Shown here: piece after piece, positions 42,763 through 55,500 of the stretch
Layout: every line of letters starts with the position of its first letter
Position numbering within the stretch: the first letter of the stretch is position 1
NCBI GenBank assembly: GCA_963787425.1
Contig: CAWBCV010000012.1
Coordinates: 434,001 to 498,000 of the forward strand
Direction of reading: 5' to 3'
DNA from: AP-15 sp963787425
Lineage (GTDB): Bacteria > Pseudomonadota > Alphaproteobacteria > ATCC43930 > CGMCC-115725
Length of the DNA: 64,000 nucleotides
Made by a program: the position numbers and the translations under genes
Notes under the pieces: model-generated
Told to the model about the DNA's origin: nothing
What the model saw: only the letters and a program-made list of their open reading frames with translations
Databases searched by the model: none

Positions 42763-45700
42763 ATGTCCTTTACCGACATCTTCATTCGCCGGCCGGTGCT
42801 CGCGCTGGTGGTAAGTCTGCTGATCCTGCTGATCGGTCTGAAAGCTATGACCGGGCTGCAGATCCGCCAGTATCCCAAGCTGTCGAACACGACGATTACG
42901 GTCACGACGATCTATCCCGGCGCTTCGCCCGATTTGATGCAGGGCTTCATCACAACGCCGATCTCGCAAGCAGTGTCGACCGCCGAAGGCATCGATTACC
43001 TGACGGCCTCCTCAATTCAAGGGACAAGTACGGTCACCGCCTACATTCGGCTCAATTACGATCCGAGCCAGGCATTGACCGACATCATGTCGAAGGTTCA
43101 GCAGGTCAAGTTTCAGCTTCCTAAAGAGTCGCAGGACCCAGTCATTATCAAGTCGACCGGGCAGACCACGGCAGTCATGTATATCGGCTTCGCCAGTCCG
43201 GAATTGTCGAGCGCGGCGATTTCGGATTATTTGACGCGCGTGGTGCAGCCGCTGCTTGCCACCGTCGATGGCGTCGCCTCAGCAGACATCCTCGGCGGGC
43301 AGACCTTTGCAATGCGGCTCTGGCTCGACCCGGCGCGGATGGCGGCACGTGGGATATCGGCAAGCGATGTTGCTGCGGCAATTCGCGCCAATAACTTCCA
43401 ATCGGCGGCGGGCCAGGCCAAAGGCTACTTCACGATCACCAACGTCAACGCCGATACCGGGCTCGACAGTGTCCAGCAGTTCACCAAGATGGTGGTTAAG
43501 GCGAAGGACGGCGCGGTGGTGCGGATGGAAGACATCGCCACGGTCGACCTCAATGCCCAGAGCTGGACTTCGAGCATCGAGATGAACGGGCAGCATGCCG
43601 TGTTCATCGGCGTACAGGCGACCCCGACCGGCAACCCGCTGTCGCTGGTGGCGGGAATTCGAGCACTGCTGCCCGAAATTGAGCGGAACCTGCCGGCCTC
43701 GGTCAAAATGCAGGTTGCTTACAACTCGACCAAGTTCATTCAGGCATCTATCGACGAGGTCAAATCAACGCTCGCCGCCGCGGTCGTCATTGTGATCGGG
43801 GTGATTTTCCTGTTCCTCGGCAGCTTGCGCGCGGTGCTGATCCCGGTCGTGACAATCCCGCTGTCGCTAGTCGGCGCCGGGATCATTATGGCGGCGCTGG
43901 GGTTCAGCCTGAACTTATTGACCTTGCTCGCGATGGTGCTGGCGATCGGGCTGGTCGTTGACGATGCGATCGTCGTCCTCGAGAACGTCTATCGCCATAT
44001 CGAGGAGGGCCGCACGCCGGCACAAGCCGCCCTCATCGGCGCTCGCGAAATCGCCGGGCCGGTCATCTCGATGACACTGACTTTGGCCGCAGTCTACGCC
44101 CCGATTGGCTTTCTCGGCGGCGTGACCGGCGCGCTGTTTCGCGAATTCGCTTTTACTCTGGCCGGCGCAGTCATCATTTCCGGCGTGGTCGCGGTGACTT
44201 TATCGCCGATGATGTGCTCGCTGCTCTTGTCCCGCGAGATGCTGCGCGGCCGTTTTGTTCATCTGATCGACCGCGTCTTTTCCCGCCTGGCTGAGTGGTA
44301 TGGGCGCAAGCTGGAGCGATCGCTGGATTACCGCCCGGTGACCGCGCTGTTCGCTGCGGCGGTTTTTGCCAGCCTTGTGTTCATGTACATGAACACGAAG
44401 TCCGAGCTCGCCCCCGAAGAGGACCAGGGGGTTCTCTTCGCACTGACCAAGGCGCCGCAATATTCCAATCTCGATTATCAGGAAGCCTATACCGACAAGC
44501 TCGACCAAGCCTTCGGCTCGTTCCCCGAGACCGATCTGCGCTTCATCGTCAACGGCAGATTCGGACCTAATCAGGGCATTGCCGGCGCGATCCTCAAACC
44601 CTGGAGCGAGCGCTCGCGTTCGGCGCAGCAGCTGAAGCCTTTGATGCAGCGTAAGGCGGCGACCGTCGAAGGGATGAACGCCTTTGTCTTCTCGTTGCCG
44701 CCATTGCCGGGGTCGATCGGCGGCCTCCCGGTGCAGATGGTGATTTATTCGACCGGCGGCTACAAGGACATCTACCTGGCGATGGACAAGATCAAGGCGG
44801 CGGCTCGCAAGAGCGGCCTGTTCATCGTCACCGATAGCGATCTCGACTTCAATCAGCCGACAATCCAGGTCAAGGTGGACCGGTCGAAAGTCAACGAGCT
44901 CGGGCTGACCATGCAGTCGATCGGCGATACATTGGCACTGCTGGTTGGCGAGAATTACGTCAATCGGTTCAATCTCGGTGGCCGATCTTACGAAGTGATA
45001 CCGCAAGCGCCGAGGGCGGACCGCCTGACGCCGGAGACATTGACGCACTATTACGTTACTACGCCGACGGGGCAACCGGTGCCGCTGTCCAATCTCGTGA
45101 ATGTCGAGATGGATACCCAACCCAATTCGCTGACCCAGTACAATCAGCTGAATTCGGCGACTTTTCAGGCCGTGCCTATGCCCGGGGTGACGATGGGTCA
45201 GGCCGTCGATTTTCTCCAAGGCCAGACGAAGGACTTGCCGGCTGGCTTCAGCCACGACTACCTCTCCGACACGCGCCAATACGTGCGGGAAGGCAATCAG
45301 CTCACGATCACCTTCGTGTTCGCGCTGATCATGATATTTCTCGTGCTGGCAGCGCAATTCGAGAGCCTGCGAGATCCCCTGGTGATCCTCATCAGCGTGC
45401 CGATGTCAATGTGCGGGGCGTTAATGCCACTGTTTTTCGGCTTAGCGACAATGAACATTTACACCCAGGTCGGGCTCGTCACTCTGATCGGCCTGATCAG
45501 CAAGCACGGCATTCTGATGGTAGAATTCGCCAATACGCTGCAGGTACGCGAGCACCTCGCCCGCCGTCGTGCAATCGAGCAAGCCGCGCGCGTCAGATTG
45601 CGGCCGATCCTGATGACGACGGCGGCGATGGTCGTGGGGCTCGTGCCGTTGCTGATCGCGACGGGGGCCGGGGCTGCCAGCCGCTTCTCGATCGGCGTCG

Positions 45701-45834
45701 TGGTCGTTGCAGGGATGTCGGTTGGCACCCTGTTCACGCTGTTTGTCCTGCCGGCTGTTTACACCGTGCTGGCGAAGGATCATCTGGCCGCCACACAGTC
45801 GAGCCGGGTGCGCGAGATCGCCCAGGTCTCCTGA
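42763..45834 (+). CDS. RND multidrug efflux permease
   Basis: 1023 residues, trimeric proton-driven pump of the AcrB/MexF/MdtBC family with 12 membrane helices and two large periplasmic loops. It begins MSFTDIFIRRPVLALVVSLL; helix 4 contains the proton-relay Asp pair in AIGLVVDDAIVVLENVYRHI; FREFAFTLAGAVIISGVVAV and the second-half LVTLIGLISKHGILMVEFAN are standard. LPGSIGGLPVQMVI lies in the distal pocket region. Substrates cannot be read from sequence. Confidence 0.95.
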   Translation: MSFTDIFIRRPVLALVVSLLILLIGLKAMTGLQIRQYPKLSNTTITVTTIYPGASPDLMQGFITTPISQAVSTAEGIDYLTASSIQGTSTVTAYIRLNYDPSQALTDIMSKVQQVKFQLPKESQDPVIIKSTGQTTAVMYIGFASPELSSAAISDYLTRVVQPLLATVDGVASADILGGQTFAMRLWLDPARMAARGISASDVAAAIRANNFQSAAGQAKGYFTITNVNADTGLDSVQQFTKMVVKAKDGAVVRMEDIATVDLNAQSWTSSIEMNGQHAVFIGVQATPTGNPLSLVAGIRALLPEIERNLPASVKMQVAYNSTKFIQASIDEVKSTLAAAVVIVIGVIFLFLGSLRAVLIPVVTIPLSLVGAGIIMAALGFSLNLLTLLAMVLAIGLVVDDAIVVLENVYRHIEEGRTPAQAALIGAREIAGPVISMTLTLAAVYAPIGFLGGVTGALFREFAFTLAGAVIISGVVAVTLSPMMCSLLLSREMLRGRFVHLIDRVFSRLAEWYGRKLERSLDYRPVTALFAAAVFASLVFMYMNTKSELAPEEDQGVLFALTKAPQYSNLDYQEAYTDKLDQAFGSFPETDLRFIVNGRFGPNQGIAGAILKPWSERSRSAQQLKPLMQRKAATVEGMNAFVFSLPPLPGSIGGLPVQMVIYSTGGYKDIYLAMDKIKAAARKSGLFIVTDSDLDFNQPTIQVKVDRSKVNELGLTMQSIGDTLALLVGENYVNRFNLGGRSYEVIPQAPRADRLTPETLTHYYVTTPTGQPVPLSNLVNVEMDTQPNSLTQYNQLNSATFQAVPMPGVTMGQAVDFLQGQTKDLPAGFSHDYLSDTRQYVREGNQLTITFVFALIMIFLVLAAQFESLRDPLVILISVPMSMCGALMPLFFGLATMNIYTQVGLVTLIGLISKHGILMVEFANTLQVREHLARRRAIEQAARVRLRPILMTTAAMVVGLVPLLIATGAGAASRFSIGVVVVAGMSVGTLFTLFVLPAVYTVLAKDHLAATQSSRVREIAQVS

Positions 45835-45960
45835 CCCTGGTCGCGCCGGCGCGATCCGGTCGGGACCGGAACCGGACTGGTGCGTCGGCGTTTTATCGGT
45901 AGGCACACTAAGCAACAATTGTTGACCCGAGCGAAACTCCGCGATTTGAAGGAATGCGGA

Positions 45961-46410
45961 ATGGATCAGACGATAGATCGTACAGCGGCAACTCGGCCCG
46001 GTGCGCATGACGCAAGCAAGCCGCCACACGCGATAGAGGAAGACATTGCGCGTACCCGCGTTCGGCTGAGTGCCACGATTGAGGCCCTGGAGCGCGAGCT
46101 GGCCCCCCAACGGGTGCTCGAAAGAAGCACGGAGCTGCTGCGCACCTCTCTTGAACCGGCGCCAGGTTCCTTCCGCACCCAGACCTGGGCTTATGCGATC
46201 CCGTTGGCCTTGATTGCAAGCGGTCTCGGCTGGCTCTTTCTGCTTCGCCGACGCAGCTACCAACCGGAGACACCCGCCAGCTTTGGCGAGATGCCTGGAG
46301 AGGCGGTAGAGGAGGGTGAGACGCCCACTCCTGCCCTTTCCTCTGCCGATTTAGCCGGACCGGTGGAACCGGCACCGGTATCATTGGTCGACGAAACCGC
46401 AACGCTCTAA
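45961..46410 (+). CDS. DUF3618-type membrane protein
   Basis: 149 residues. The N-terminal half contains IEEDIARTRVRLSATIEALE and RELAPQRVLERS, the DUF3618 signature; then a hydrophobic helix (YAIPLALIASGLGWLFLL) followed by RRR and an acidic tail. Members are short inner-membrane proteins of unknown role, often near envelope stress genes. GAAGGA lies nine bases before the ATG. Confidence 0.75.
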   Translation: MDQTIDRTAATRPGAHDASKPPHAIEEDIARTRVRLSATIEALERELAPQRVLERSTELLRTSLEPAPGSFRTQTWAYAIPLALIASGLGWLFLLRRRSYQPETPASFGEMPGEAVEEGETPTPALSSADLAGPVEPAPVSLVDETATL

Positions 46411-46451
46411 TGACCGCGAGGACTAGAAACAAAGGATTGCTGCAGGCGAAT

Positions 46452-46528
46452 TGGTAGGCCCGGCAGGATTCGAACCTGCGACTCCACCGTTATGAGCGGC
46501 GTGTTCTAACCAGCTGAACTACGGGCCC
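46452..46528 (-). tRNA. tRNA with CAU anticodon, probably tRNA-Ile2
   Basis: 77 bases on the minus strand. The 5' GGGCCCG pairs with CGGGCCT, the D arm contains AGTTCAGCTGGTTAGAA, the anticodon loop is CTCATAA, and the T arm has GGTTCGAATCC; CCA is encoded. Body features and the acceptor stem fit the isoleucine tRNA whose C34 is changed to lysidine, better than an initiator or elongator Met tRNA, but this cannot be proved by eye. Confidence 0.88.
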
Positions 46529-46551
46529 TTTGGCGCAACCAGGCGCGAGAT

Positions 46552-46627
46552 TATTGCTTCGTCGCTGCGTTCCTCGCAATGACAATTGAGTCGCACCGTC
46601 ATTGCGAACGAAGCGAAGCAATCTCGT
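46552..46627. repeat. Intergenic inverted repeat
   Basis: TTGCTTCGTCGCTGCGTTCC then TCGCAATGAC on the left is mirrored by GTCATTGCGA and ACGAAGCGAAGCAATC on the right, around a short loop. It fills the gap between the tRNA and the rpoD stop and could serve as terminator for rpoD or as a repetitive element; the same wording is common between genes in alphaproteobacteria. Confidence 0.7.
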
Positions 46628-46643
46628 GCCCGAAAAGCTGCGC

Positions 46644-48683
<2,040 letters not shown>

Positions 48684-48789
48684 TCCACCATCCCTAAAGA
48701 GATTCCACTGTCGCCCTGCAAGTCAGGGCACGAATACGAGAGCAGCCCCATCTAGGGCAGCCGACAATCTTCGGCGAGGCGCCGCCGGG

Positions 48790-50613
48790 TCAGATCTCGT
48801 CGTCACCCCGGGACCCCTCGTGCAAGGCTCTTTCTCTGGCAGTCAGAAACCGTTCCCAGCTCTCCGGGCAGATGTCGCTGATCAGATCGTCCGTGGCTTC
48901 GGCCAAAGCGCAGCGATCGCCTCCCGTGAGCATCCTGGTCACGCGTACCCACTCCTTGCGCGCGGAGATCGGGTCGGAACACCGGACCAGGAAGGTTGTG
49001 TCGACCGAAGGCAAAAGCAATTTTTCCACGGTCGCCGCAAGCCCGTTCTCGACAAGGTGTTGTTGGATTGCGCGGGCGTCAAGCCCCGATCCGGCCGCAT
49101 CCAGCTCTAAAATTTGTCGTCTCAGGCTGTCGAGGTCCAATTCGGGAATTTCGAGTGCCGCTAGTTCCTCGGCCCCTTGATCGATCAGGTAAGGGAAATG
49201 CAAGATCATGCGGAATAGATTTTCCCGCTGTATTCGTCCTCCGGAGCGCGGTGGAGGCTCCGGCCCGTCGCGCACGAAGCTCGGCCGGAGCCGAGGCAAA
49301 TGCCGAGCGCCCGGGCGGGTCGGTCGTCCCAGATCGAAGAGCCGGTCGCGGACAAATCGTCGATACTCGGCCTGGACCGTCCGGTCGGCGATGAGGCCGA
49401 TTTGGTCCATCAGGCGGCTCTCAAGAGCGGCGCGCCGCTCCGGCGTGTCGACCCCGCTCACGCCAAGCTCGCTCTCCCAAAGCACGGCTGAGAGCGGCCG
49501 CGCCGCGGCGAGGATCTGGTTGAAAGTATCCTGCCCCGCCTGGCGAACCACCGAATCGGGATCCTCTCCCGCGGGAAGGCTGACAAAGCGCAGGCTCTGA
49601 CCTGGGCGCAACAGTGGCAAGGCCCGCCGCATCGCCCGCGCTGCGGCACGCTGTCCCGCCGTGTCCCCATCGAAACAGAGTAGGGGCTCAGGCGTTAGGC
49701 GCCAAAGCTCGTGCAGCTGGAATTCGGTTAGCGCGGTTCCGAGCGGCGCCACTGCCGTGGCGAAGCCTGCCTGGTGGAGCGCGATCACGTCCATGTACCC
49801 TTCGGTGACGATCGCGCCCGGGCCGCTCTCATCCTCTCGGATGACAGCCGCCCGAGCCGCCGACCAGCCGTACAATACACGTCCTTTTTCGAAGAGCGGG
49901 CTGTCCGGCGAGTTCAGATATTTGGGCTGGCCATCGTCGAGAACCCGGCCGCCAAAGGCGATGACCCGGCCGGCGCGGTCGCTGATCGGAAACATCAGGC
50001 GGTTGCGGAAATAATCCGAGGGTTCCCCCTCAGCCGGTCGGCGCCGCAGCCCGGCCTCGATCAGCAGCGAATCGGAAAATTCGGCCGCGAGGGCGCGCCG
50101 CAGCGCCTGGCGATCGTCCGGAGCCCAGCCAAGACGAAAGCGCCGGATTGTCTCCGGATCGAGCCCGCGTCCTTGCAGATATTCGCGTGCGCGGGCCCCG
50201 GCAGGCGCCAACAGCCGCTCCTCGTAGAAAGCTGCGGCGGCCTCTGTCGCTTCGAGCAAGGTTTTTTGCCGCTGCGCCCGTTCCCGCTCTTGCGGCGTCG
50301 CCTGCGGGACAGCCAGCCCCGCCTCTCCCGCCAATTTCTCGACGGCCTCGATGAAATCGAGGTTGTCGGCCCGCATGGCAAACCCGATCGCATCTCCATG
50401 GGCGCCGCAGCCGAAGCAATGGAAGAAGGATTTGTCCTCGACGACGTAGAAAGACGGCGTCTTCTCGTGATGAAACGGACACAATCCGGCAAACTCGCGC
50501 CCGCGGCGGACCAGCTTGACCCGCCTACCGATCAGTCCGGAAAGGGAAATTCGACTGCGCAGCTCGTCGAGAAAGCCCGGCGGAAGCGCCACTATCGTCT
50601 CCCCTCCTCGCAT
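48790..50613 (-). CDS. dnaG: DNA primase
   Basis: 607 residues. The zinc-binding domain has CPFHHEKTPSFYVV and FHCFGCGAHGDAIGF; the catalytic core has FRNRLMFPISDRAGRVIAFG and the Toprim parts VTEGYMDVIALHQAGF and CFDGDTAGQRAAARAM with the acidic triad. The C-terminal helicase-binding domain is less conserved. It makes the RNA primers for replication. The first ATG gives MRGGETIVALPPGFLDELR; a GTG inside (VALPPGF) would match the family start better. Confidence 0.97.
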   Translation of the reverse strand: MRGGETIVALPPGFLDELRSRISLSGLIGRRVKLVRRGREFAGLCPFHHEKTPSFYVVEDKSFFHCFGCGAHGDAIGFAMRADNLDFIEAVEKLAGEAGLAVPQATPQERERAQRQKTLLEATEAAAAFYEERLLAPAGARAREYLQGRGLDPETIRRFRLGWAPDDRQALRRALAAEFSDSLLIEAGLRRRPAEGEPSDYFRNRLMFPISDRAGRVIAFGGRVLDDGQPKYLNSPDSPLFEKGRVLYGWSAARAAVIREDESGPGAIVTEGYMDVIALHQAGFATAVAPLGTALTEFQLHELWRLTPEPLLCFDGDTAGQRAAARAMRRALPLLRPGQSLRFVSLPAGEDPDSVVRQAGQDTFNQILAAARPLSAVLWESELGVSGVDTPERRAALESRLMDQIGLIADRTVQAEYRRFVRDRLFDLGRPTRPGARHLPRLRPSFVRDGPEPPPRSGGRIQRENLFRMILHFPYLIDQGAEELAALEIPELDLDSLRRQILELDAAGSGLDARAIQQHLVENGLAATVEKLLLPSVDTTFLVRCSDPISARKEWVRVTRMLTGGDRCALAEATDDLISDICPESWERFLTARERALHEGSRGDDEI

Positions 50614-50708
50614 CGGGGAGAGAGGAAGGGTGAAGTGGGTCCGCCCCGCACCTCGGATCTATTCCCCCTCACCTCGACCATCTTCCCCCAGATGGCGTCC
50701 GATTTGCG

Positions 50709-51164
50709 TCATCCCAGCAGGCGCCTGACGATTGCACCAGCGCGGCCGAGGTCGATGACGCCGACGTGGCGCTCGCGCAAGGCCGCCATCACCTTCCCCA
50801 AATCCTTTACCGTCGCTGCCCCGGTCTCGTCGATGGCGGCTTTCGCCGCCGCCTCGATCTCCCCCTCGTCGAGCTGACGCGGCAGAAAGCTCTCGATGAC
50901 GGCTATCTCCTCGCTCTCCTGCTGCGCAAGATCGGGCCGGTTGCCCTGCTGAAAAAGGGCGATCGATTCGCGGCGCTGCTTGATCATCCCTTGCAGCATG
51001 CGCTGGATTTCAGCTTCGGATAAGCGGTCGGGATTGCCTTGTCCGCGGGCGGCGACGTCCCGGTTCTTGAGTTCCGCAAGGATAAGCCGAACGGTCGAAA
51101 CCGTGCGCGAATCCCTGGCCTTCATCGCTTCCTTCAACCGGTCCCTGAAGGCCTCACGCAGCAT
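50709..51164 (-). CDS. GatB/YqeY domain protein
   Basis: 151 residues. LREAFRDRLKEAMKARDSRT, STVRLILAELKNRDVAARGQ, IQRMLQGMIKQRRESI and IESFLPRQLDEGEIE are the YqeY signatures; the fold is that of the tail domain of the amidotransferase GatB, which binds tRNA. YqeY proteins are widespread and of uncertain role. It diverges from carA, as is usual in alphaproteobacteria. Confidence 0.93.
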   Translation of the reverse strand: MLREAFRDRLKEAMKARDSRTVSTVRLILAELKNRDVAARGQGNPDRLSEAEIQRMLQGMIKQRRESIALFQQGNRPDLAQQESEEIAVIESFLPRQLDEGEIEAAAKAAIDETGAATVKDLGKVMAALRERHVGVIDLGRAGAIVRRLLG

Positions 51165-51278
51165 CGTTGCCGCCCCCTATGCCACCAATTTTAAACCTAA
51201 CCCGTTTTGGGCGCCGCGGCAATTCCGCACGTCTACGCGTAAGTAGTTGAATTAACGAGAGTTCTAGTGGGCGCTGGG

Positions 51279-51306
51279 TTGACCCCATCGGTCCGATCAA
51301 TTATTT
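51279..51306 (+). promoter_or_regulatory. Candidate carAB promoter
   Basis: TTGACC, 16 bases, TTATTT, located about 75 bp before the carA ATG in the 220-bp gap to the divergent yqeY-like gene. The -35 is one base from consensus. No arginine-box or leader peptide was recognised. Confidence 0.5.
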
Positions 51307-51382
51307 CTCAATGGCCCTGCTGTTCGCCCCTGGCCGCCTCGTGCGGTCCGGCAGATTGCGGTTGCCCACAGGATCCACCCGC

Positions 51383-52543
51383 ATGCGCGAGCCGATGCCG
51401 CGACCGCCCGACTGCAACGCTGCGCTCGTTCTTGCGGATGGGACAGTATTTTGGGGCAGCGGTGTCGGCGCAAGCGGGTCGGCTGTCGGGGAAGTTTGCT
51501 TCAATACTGCGATCACCGGCTACCAAGAAGTCCTTACCGACCCTTCTTACGCCGGCCAGATCATTACCTTCACCTTCCCCCACATCGGGAATGTCGGAGT
51601 CAATCGGGAAGATGTTGAAGCCACGACGCCCGCCGCCCGCGGTCTCGTGCTGCGCACCTCCATTACCGCGCCGGCTAACCACCGCGCGACCCAATCGCTG
51701 GATACCTGGCTCAAACATAATGGGCTGATCGGTCTTTCGGGGGTGGACACGCGACGGTTGACCCGGCACATCCGCGATCACGGACCGCCGCACGGTGCCA
51801 TCGCCTACCATCCGCAAGGGCGGCTCGATCTCGCAGAGCTCCAGGCGCAGGCCTGCGATTGGCCCGGTCTGGAGGGCATGGACCTCGCCAAGGAAGTCAC
51901 CTGCCGGCAAACCTACGAGTGGGCCGAGACGGTGTGGGAGCGCGAGCGCGGCTACAGTTTGCAACGCAGTCCTCGCCATCACGTCGTTGCCGTCGATTAT
52001 GGTGCCAAGCGCAATATTTTCCGAATGCTCGCGGCCCATGGCTGCCGGGTGACCGTGGTTCCCGCCACCGCCTCGACCGAGGATGTTCTGCGCCATCAGC
52101 CTGACGGCATCTTCTTGTCGAACGGCCCCGGCGACCCGGCGGCGACTGGAGCTTATGCGGTGCCGGTGCTGCGCGAGCTGATCGCTTCGGGCAAGCCGAT
52201 CTTCGGCATCTGCCTCGGCCATCAGCTGCTGGCGCTGGCGCTCGGCGGAACTACCCGCAAGATGCCGCGCGGCCATCGCGGCGCCAATCACCCGGTCAAG
52301 GATCTGTTGACCGGCAAGGTCGAGATCACGAGCCAAAATCACGGGTTTGTCGTCGACCCGGAGAGCCTGCCGCCCGGGGTCGAGCCGACGCACCTCTCGC
52401 TGTTCGACAATACCAACGAAGGATTGCGCATTGTCGGCAAGCCGGTGTTTTCGGTCCAGCATCACCCCGAAGCCAGCCCGGGGCCCCAGGACAGCCATTA
52501 CTTGTTCGGGCAGTTCGTCGCGTTGATGGACGAGAATGCCTAG
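51383..52543 (+). CDS. carA: Carbamoyl-phosphate synthase small subunit
   Basis: 386 residues. The N-terminal domain reads ALVLADGTVFWGSGVGASGS and GEVCFNTAITGYQEVLTDPS. The class I amidotransferase domain has FLSNGPGDPAA, the nucleophile Cys in IFGICLGHQLLALA, and His-Glu in FSVQHHPEASPGPQD. It releases ammonia from glutamine and passes it to CarB for carbamoyl phosphate, the entry to arginine and pyrimidines. Its stop overlaps the carB start by eight bases. The ATG is set by the family start. Confidence 0.97.
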   Translation: MREPMPRPPDCNAALVLADGTVFWGSGVGASGSAVGEVCFNTAITGYQEVLTDPSYAGQIITFTFPHIGNVGVNREDVEATTPAARGLVLRTSITAPANHRATQSLDTWLKHNGLIGLSGVDTRRLTRHIRDHGPPHGAIAYHPQGRLDLAELQAQACDWPGLEGMDLAKEVTCRQTYEWAETVWERERGYSLQRSPRHHVVAVDYGAKRNIFRMLAAHGCRVTVVPATASTEDVLRHQPDGIFLSNGPGDPAATGAYAVPVLRELIASGKPIFGICLGHQLLALALGGTTRKMPRGHRGANHPVKDLLTGKVEITSQNHGFVVDPESLPPGVEPTHLSLFDNTNEGLRIVGKPVFSVQHHPEASPGPQDSHYLFGQFVALMDENA

Positions 52544-55500
52544 GCGAACCGATCTCGACAGTATTTTGATCATCGGCGCCGGGCCCATAGTTATCGGGCA
52601 GGCCTGCGAGTTCGATTACTCCGGCGCGCAAGCGTGCAAGGCGCTGAAAAGCGAGGGGTATCGGATCGTCCTGGCGAATTCGAACCCGGCGACGATCATG
52701 ACCGACCCGGAATTGGCCGACGCCACTTACATCGAGCCGATTACGCCGGAGATGGTCGAAAAGATCATCGCTCGCGAGCGGCCGCAGGCGCTGCTGCCGA
52801 CAATGGGTGGCCAGACGGCGCTCAACATCGCGATGGCGCTCGCCCGCTCGGGTGTCCTCAAGCGCTACGGCGTCGAACTGATCGGCGCCAGCGAAGCGGC
52901 AATCGCCAAGGCCGAAGATCGTCGGCTGTTCCGGCAGGCGATGGACAAAATCGGGCTGGCTTCGCCCAGGAGCCTTCTTGCCGGATCTATTGCCGAAGCT
53001 ATCGAGGCGCTCGAGGCAATAGGGCTTCCGGCCATAATCAGGCCATCTTTTACGTTGGGCGGCACTGGCGGTGGGATCGCCTACAATGCCCAGGAATTCG
53101 AAGAAATTGTGCGTGGCGGGCTCAGAGCTTCGCCGGCGCAAGAAGTTCTGATCGAGGAGTCGGTCCTCGGCTGGAAGGAATACGAAATGGAAGTGGTCCG
53201 CGACCGTGCGGACAATTGCATCATCGTCTGCTCGATCGAGAACATCGATCCGATGGGAATTCACACCGGCGATTCTGTCTGCGTCGCGCCGGCTTTGACC
53301 TTGACCGACAAGGAATACCAGCTGATGCGCAATGCCGCGATCGCGGTCTTGCGCGAAATCGGCGTCGACACCGGCGGCTCGAACGTGCAGTTCGCGGTCA
53401 ACCCAGCCGACGGCCGGCTCGTCGTCATCGAAATGAACCCCCGGGTATCGCGGTCGTCGGCACTCGCCTCCAAGGCGACTGGTTTTCCGATCGCCAAGGT
53501 CGCCGCCAAGCTGGCGGTCGGCTACACGCTGGATGAGCTCTCCAACGAGATCACGCGCATCACGCCAGCGTCGTTCGAGCCGACGATCGACTACATCGTC
53601 ACCAAGATGCCGCGGTTCACCTTCGAAAAGTTTCCGGGCACCGAGCCGCTGCTGACGACGTCGATGAAATCGGTCGGCGAGGCGATGTCGATCGGCCGTA
53701 GTTTTGCCGAATCGGTGCAGAAGGCATTGCGCTCGATGGAGACCGGCTTGACCGGCTTTGACGAGGTCCCGATCGAGGGGGTCGAGAGCGCCGGCAAGGA
53801 GGCGGTCAAGGCGGCGCTGTCGAAACCTGTCCCCGAGCGCCTGCTGCTGGTTGCGCAGGCTTATCGGCATGGCCTCGACACCGCCGAAATCCACGCTGCC
53901 TGCCGTTTGGAGCCATGGTTCCTCGAACAGATCCGTGAGATCGTGGATGTTGAGGAACGAGTGCGCCGGGAAGGACTTCCGCGGGACCGCACGGCTTTCC
54001 TGCGCCTCAAGCAGATGGGCTTTTCCGATGCCCGGCTCGGTAAGCTCGCGGAATCTCGATGAGGAGGCCGTGTCGGCGCGGCGACGGCGGCTGGAACTAC
54101 AACCGGTCTACAAGCGTATCGACACCTGCGCCGCCGAGTTCCCATCGCTGACCTCATACATGTACTCCTGCTACGAAGGGGACGGTTTCGCGCCGCCGGA
54201 GTGTGAAGCCGATCCGAGCGACCGACGCAAGGTGATCATTCTCGGCGGCGGACCGAACCGGATCGGGCAAGGGATCGAGTTCGATTACTGCTGCGTGCAC
54301 GCCGCCTACAGCCTGCGCGATGCCGGGATTGAAACGATCATGGTCAACTGCAATCCCGAGACGGTGTCGACCGATTACGACACCTCCGACCGGCTCTATT
54401 TCGAGCCGCTGACGACTGAGGATGTGGTCGAAATCGCGCGGGTCGAAAAACGCTGCGGCACGCTTCTCGGCGTGATCGTCCAATTCGGCGGTCAGACCCC
54501 GCTGAAGCTGGCCGCGGGGCTGGAGCGCGCCGAAATACCGATTCTCGGCACCTCGCCCGATGCGATTGATCTGGCGGAGGACAGACAGCGGTTTCAGGGT
54601 CTTCTGACCCGTCTCGGCTTGCGTCAGCCGGACAACGGAACGGCGCATTCTGCGAGCGAAGCCGAAGCTATCGCGCTCGATATAGGATATCCCGTCGTGA
54701 TCCGCCCGTCTTATGTCCTTGGCGGCCGTGCGATGGAGATCGTGCACGATGCGGCCGGGCTGCAACGCTACATTGCCCATGCCGTCTCGGTATCCGGGAC
54801 CAGTCCGGTATTGATCGACCGCTATCTGCGCAACGCGATCGAGGTCGACGTCGATGCCGTCGCGGACGGCCGACAGGTCCAGATCGCCGGCATCATGGAA
54901 CACATCGAGGAAGCGGGGATCCATTCGGGGGACAGCGCCTGCTCCCTGCCGCCTTACAGCCTGAGTCCCGCGACGATCGCCGAAATCGAACGGCAGACGG
55001 TGGCGTTGGCCCGCGCTCTCGGCGTCGTCGGGCTGATGAATGTTCAATTCGCGGTGCAAGACGGTGTGATTTTCGTCCTGGAGGTCAATCCGCGCGCGTC
55101 GCGCACCGTGCCGTTCGTCGCCAAGGCCACCGGGGTGCCGATCGCAAAGATTGCCGCCCGAAATCATGGCCGGCGAGTCCTATCGTAACTGGAGCGAGGA
55201 CATCGCCAGCAAGCGTCTGCGGGCCGGCGGGCATGTTGCGGTAAAGGAGGCGGTATTCCCGTTCGCGCGGTTTCCCGGGGTCGATCCGATCCTCAGCCCG
55301 GAGATGAAATCGACTGGAGAAGTAATGGGACTCGACGGCGATTTCGGCCGCGCCTTCGCAAAGTCCCAGCTCGGGAGCGGGACCAACCTGCCGCTTGAAG
55401 GCTGTGTCTTCGTGTCGGTGCGAGATCAGGACAAGGGGACGCTCGTCGAGCCTTGCCGCCGGTTGATCGAGATGGGGTTCTCGCTGGTAGCAACGAGCGG

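Noticed and set aside
44200..45357. 385-codon minus-strand frame inside the RND permease
   Set aside because: Antisense shadow; the pump on the other strand explains the region fully.
51308..52588. 426-codon minus-strand frame opposite carA
   Set aside because: Antisense to an intact, highly conserved gene; such mirrors are common at high GC.
52326..53894. 522-codon minus-strand frame across the carA/carB junction
   Set aside because: Runs antisense through two conserved enzymes without any motif of its own.
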